From Calditrichota bacterium (GTDB taxonomy: Bacteria; Zixibacteria; MSB-5A5; GN15; FEB-12), in contig QQUK01000042.1 of the NCBI GenBank assembly GCA_008501655.1, positions 1 through 6,826 on the forward strand: DNA of 6,826 nt. Direction: 5' to 3'. Below are positions 4,852-6,826 of the stretch, one piece after another (within the stretch, counting starts at the first letter, position 1; the number at the start of each line of letters is the position of its first letter). The notes beneath the pieces are model-generated. The model did no database searches. It worked only from the letters and a program-made list of their open reading frames with translations, and was not told where the DNA came from. A program made the position numbers and the translations under genes.

Positions 4852-6826
4852 TTATTTTAAAATAAAGCGGGCATCTACCGCTTTACAGAGCTCTCTTTCA
4901 GGTGAGACTATAAACGGGTTTATATCAATCTCCTGAAACGTATCAAAATCTTTTATCAGCTGCGATAATCGTAAAAGTGTATCCTCAAGCATTTTAATAT
5001 CAACTGCCGGTGCACCGCGGAAACCGTTTAGCAAAGGGAATGCTTTCATAGACCTGACCATATCTTTTGCCTGCACATCAGTCAACGGATGTATCTTAAA
5101 TGAAACATCTTTCATAATCTCAACATAAATACCGCCGAGTCCAAACATAATAAGGGGACCGAAAGACGGGTCAATTGTCATACCCATGACCGTTTCCACG
5201 CCACCGACAATCATCTTCTGGATTGAGACAGAAAATGACTCACCTTTTTTTAAAGGAGAGACATTTTTCTTCAGTGCATTAAATGCTTTTTTTACTTCAT
5301 CATTTGTTCTCAAATCAACTTTTACACCACCGATTTCTGTTTTATGGAGAATCTGCGGAGTATTGATTTTCATTACAACCGGATAGCCGATACTTGACGA
5401 AATATTCTGAGCATCTTTAACCGACGAAGCATAACTATATTCAGCAGCGGCGATACCGTATGCTTTCAGAATATCAATTGCATCCTCACCGATAATTGAT
5501 TTCTCTTTATTCTTAACTGCTTTATCCAAAATCTTCTGTACGGAAGCTTCATCTACTTTGAATTTCCTGAATTTCCCTTTCGGTTTATTCAGCCATTTCT
5601 GATGTTTTGAAATCGTCGCCAACGTTTTTGCAATTGCTTCAGGAAAGATATATACCGGTATGTTATGTTCTTTAAGAAATTTGATACCTTCGGAACCTTC
5701 ACCGGCACCCATAAAACAGGCAAGCACCGTTTTGTCACAATCTTTAACCGATTCATAAATATGCTGGGCTACTTCGAGCTGGTTGATTGTGACCGGAGGG
5801 ACAAAGATAGGAATAATCGAATCATACCGTTTATCATTTTTAACAGCATCCAAAGTCAGCTTAAACTCTTTAGCACCGGCACCGGCGACCATATCCATCG
5901 GATTTGAAAAAGAAGCTTCAGCTGATATAAATTTTTTCAATTTTTTTACCGTAGTCGGAGAAAGAGACGGCATTTCCATTCCATAGTTTATCAAGGCATC
6001 AGTAGCCAGAATACCCGGTCCACCGGCGTTTGTTACAACACAAACACTGTTCCCTTTAGGAATCGGCTGGTTTGAGAGTGCCGAAGCGACATCAAAGAGT
6101 TCCTCAACCGTCTCTACACGCATTACTCCGGTCTGCTCAAAAAGAGCATCAACCCCGATATCCAAACCGGCTAAAGCACCGGTATGCGATGATGCCGCTT
6201 TAGCGCCAAGGGTTGTCCGCCCTGATTTGACAACTACAATCGGTTTAGTCTGGGTAATCTCCCTGGCAATTTCAGTAAATTTTCTCGGATTACCAAAATT
6301 TTCCAGATACATCAAGATAATATCAGTATTGGGGTCATCCTTAAAATAGTCTAAAATATCATTTGAAGAAATATCTGCTTTGTTACCAATAGATGCTACA
6401 ACCGAAAAACCAATGCCCAGCTCTTTGGCTGTATTCATTATTGCTTCACCCATTGCACCCGACTGAGTGATAAATCCGATTCTTCCCTGTTTCGGATAGG
6501 TCTTACCAAAAGTTGCGTTCAAACTGATTTCCGGATTCGTATTTACAATGCCAAAACAATTAGGACCAATCATATTCATACCGTAATCATTGACAACTTT
6601 GAGAACTTCCAGTTCCCTTTTTTTTCCTTCTTTGCCAACTTCTGAAAAACCTGCTGTAATAATAACTAAGCCTTTGACACCTTTTTCACCGCATTGTTTG
6701 ACAACATCAAGTACCAGTTCTTTCCGAACAATTATTATCGCAAGGTCGACAGCATCGGGAACACCAAGAATTGTAGAATAAGCTTTTATCGAATGAATGA
6801 CCTGTGCTTTCGGATTCACCGGGAAA
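4852..6826 (-). CDS. ADP-forming acetate/acyl-CoA ligase, fused alpha-beta (N-terminus beyond window)
   Basis: Interconverts acyl-CoA, ADP and phosphate with the acid, ATP and CoA, a substrate-level ATP-yielding step of anaerobic acetate formation; cytoplasmic. The 658 visible residues (counted here from a GTG at 6819) run into the window edge without a credible start. The upstream residues F-P and then VNPK match the family's internal YPVNPK, so roughly 50 residues are missing. Domains in order: the rest of the CoA-binding Rossmann domain (to about 90, IGPNCFG); a succinyl-CoA-ligase-like domain with FITQSGAMGEA and SHTGALAG, where His212 is the expected phosphohistidine; a second ligase domain with TNAGGPGILATDA (263-275); and an ATP-grasp beta part (about 430-655) with ILHKTEIGGV (His492), FGLGGIYVE and EIDINPF. 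No GNAT domain follows, and the phospho-His is kept, so it is not a Pat-type protein acetyltransferase. Substrate range (acetate or larger acids) cannot be read from the sequence. It ends 55 bases before the synthetase fusion. Confidence 0.95.
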   Translation of the reverse strand, partial: FPVNPKAQVIHSIKAYSTILGVPDAVDLAIIIVRKELVLDVVKQCGEKGVKGLVIITAGFSEVGKEGKKRELEVLKVVNDYGMNMIGPNCFGIVNTNPEISLNATFGKTYPKQGRIGFITQSGAMGEAIMNTAKELGIGFSVVASIGNKADISSNDILDYFKDDPNTDIILMYLENFGNPRKFTEIAREITQTKPIVVVKSGRTTLGAKAASSHTGALAGLDIGVDALFEQTGVMRVETVEELFDVASALSNQPIPKGNSVCVVTNAGGPGILATDALINYGMEMPSLSPTTVKKLKKFISAEASFSNPMDMVAGAGAKEFKLTLDAVKNDKRYDSIIPIFVPPVTINQLEVAQHIYESVKDCDKTVLACFMGAGEGSEGIKFLKEHNIPVYIFPEAIAKTLATISKHQKWLNKPKGKFRKFKVDEASVQKILDKAVKNKEKSIIGEDAIDILKAYGIAAAEYSYASSVKDAQNISSSIGYPVVMKINTPQILHKTEIGGVKVDLRTNDEVKKAFNALKKNVSPLKKGESFSVSIQKMIVGGVETVMGMTIDPSFGPLIMFGLGGIYVEIMKDVSFKIHPLTDVQAKDMVRSMKAFPLLNGFRGAPAVDIKMLEDTLLRLSQLIKDFDTFQEIDINPFIVSPERELCKAVDARFILK

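Noticed and set aside
6817..6819. GTG as the start of the acyl-CoA ligase
   Set aside because: The frame stays open to the window edge, and the residues around it (F-P-V-N-P-K) match an internal conserved segment of the family, so the true start lies outside the window.
1..6826. Mobile elements, CRISPR arrays, tRNA or rRNA genes
   Set aside because: No transposase, direct-repeat array, terminal inverted repeats or tRNA cloverleaf was recognised; nearly all sequence is accounted for by seven protein genes.

Overview
All seven genes in this window lie on the minus strand, so they are transcribed from right to left. The DNA is moderately AT-rich and densely coding; no gap between genes exceeds about 80 bases. 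The gene set suggests an anaerobic or microaerophilic bacterium. A bacterial-type glutaminyl-tRNA synthetase argues against an archaeon, because archaea make Gln-tRNA by transamidation. Shine-Dalgarno sites and a SECIS-like hairpin inside a coding region, directly after an in-frame UGA, are also bacterial traits. An ADP-forming acyl-CoA synthetase and rubrerythrin/rubredoxin-type proteins are typical of anaerobes. I cannot place the phylum from this sequence; an uncultured candidate phylum or a deltaproteobacterium-like lineage would fit.

Layout in transcription order. (1) 6826-4852: ADP-forming acetate/acyl-CoA ligase with fused alpha and beta parts, its N-terminus lost at the window edge. 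(2) 4796-2826: a glutamyl-tRNA synthetase fused behind a two-helix membrane domain and a proline-rich linker. (3) 2798-2298: a ferritin-like diiron protein of the rubrerythrin family without a rubredoxin domain. (4) 2233-2045: a small rubredoxin-like protein with a very acidic tail. (5) 2041-1553: a cysteine peroxiredoxin. (6) 1499-1068: a PrxQ/BCP-type peroxiredoxin whose peroxidatic cysteine codon is replaced by UGA, almost certainly read as selenocysteine. (7) 986-1: glutaminyl-tRNA synthetase, cut off after 328 residues.

Genes 3-6 form a compact peroxide and oxygen defence cassette: a split rubrerythrin system plus one Cys- and one Sec-dependent peroxiredoxin. It sits between the two related class I synthetases for Glu and Gln. 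Gene spacings of 55, 27, 64, 3, 53 and 81 bases allow one long transcript, with possible internal promoters and a weak hairpin/T-tract before glnS.

The two strongest observations are the selenocysteine peroxiredoxin, which a standard gene caller would break in two or truncate, and the membrane-anchored glutamyl-tRNA synthetase.
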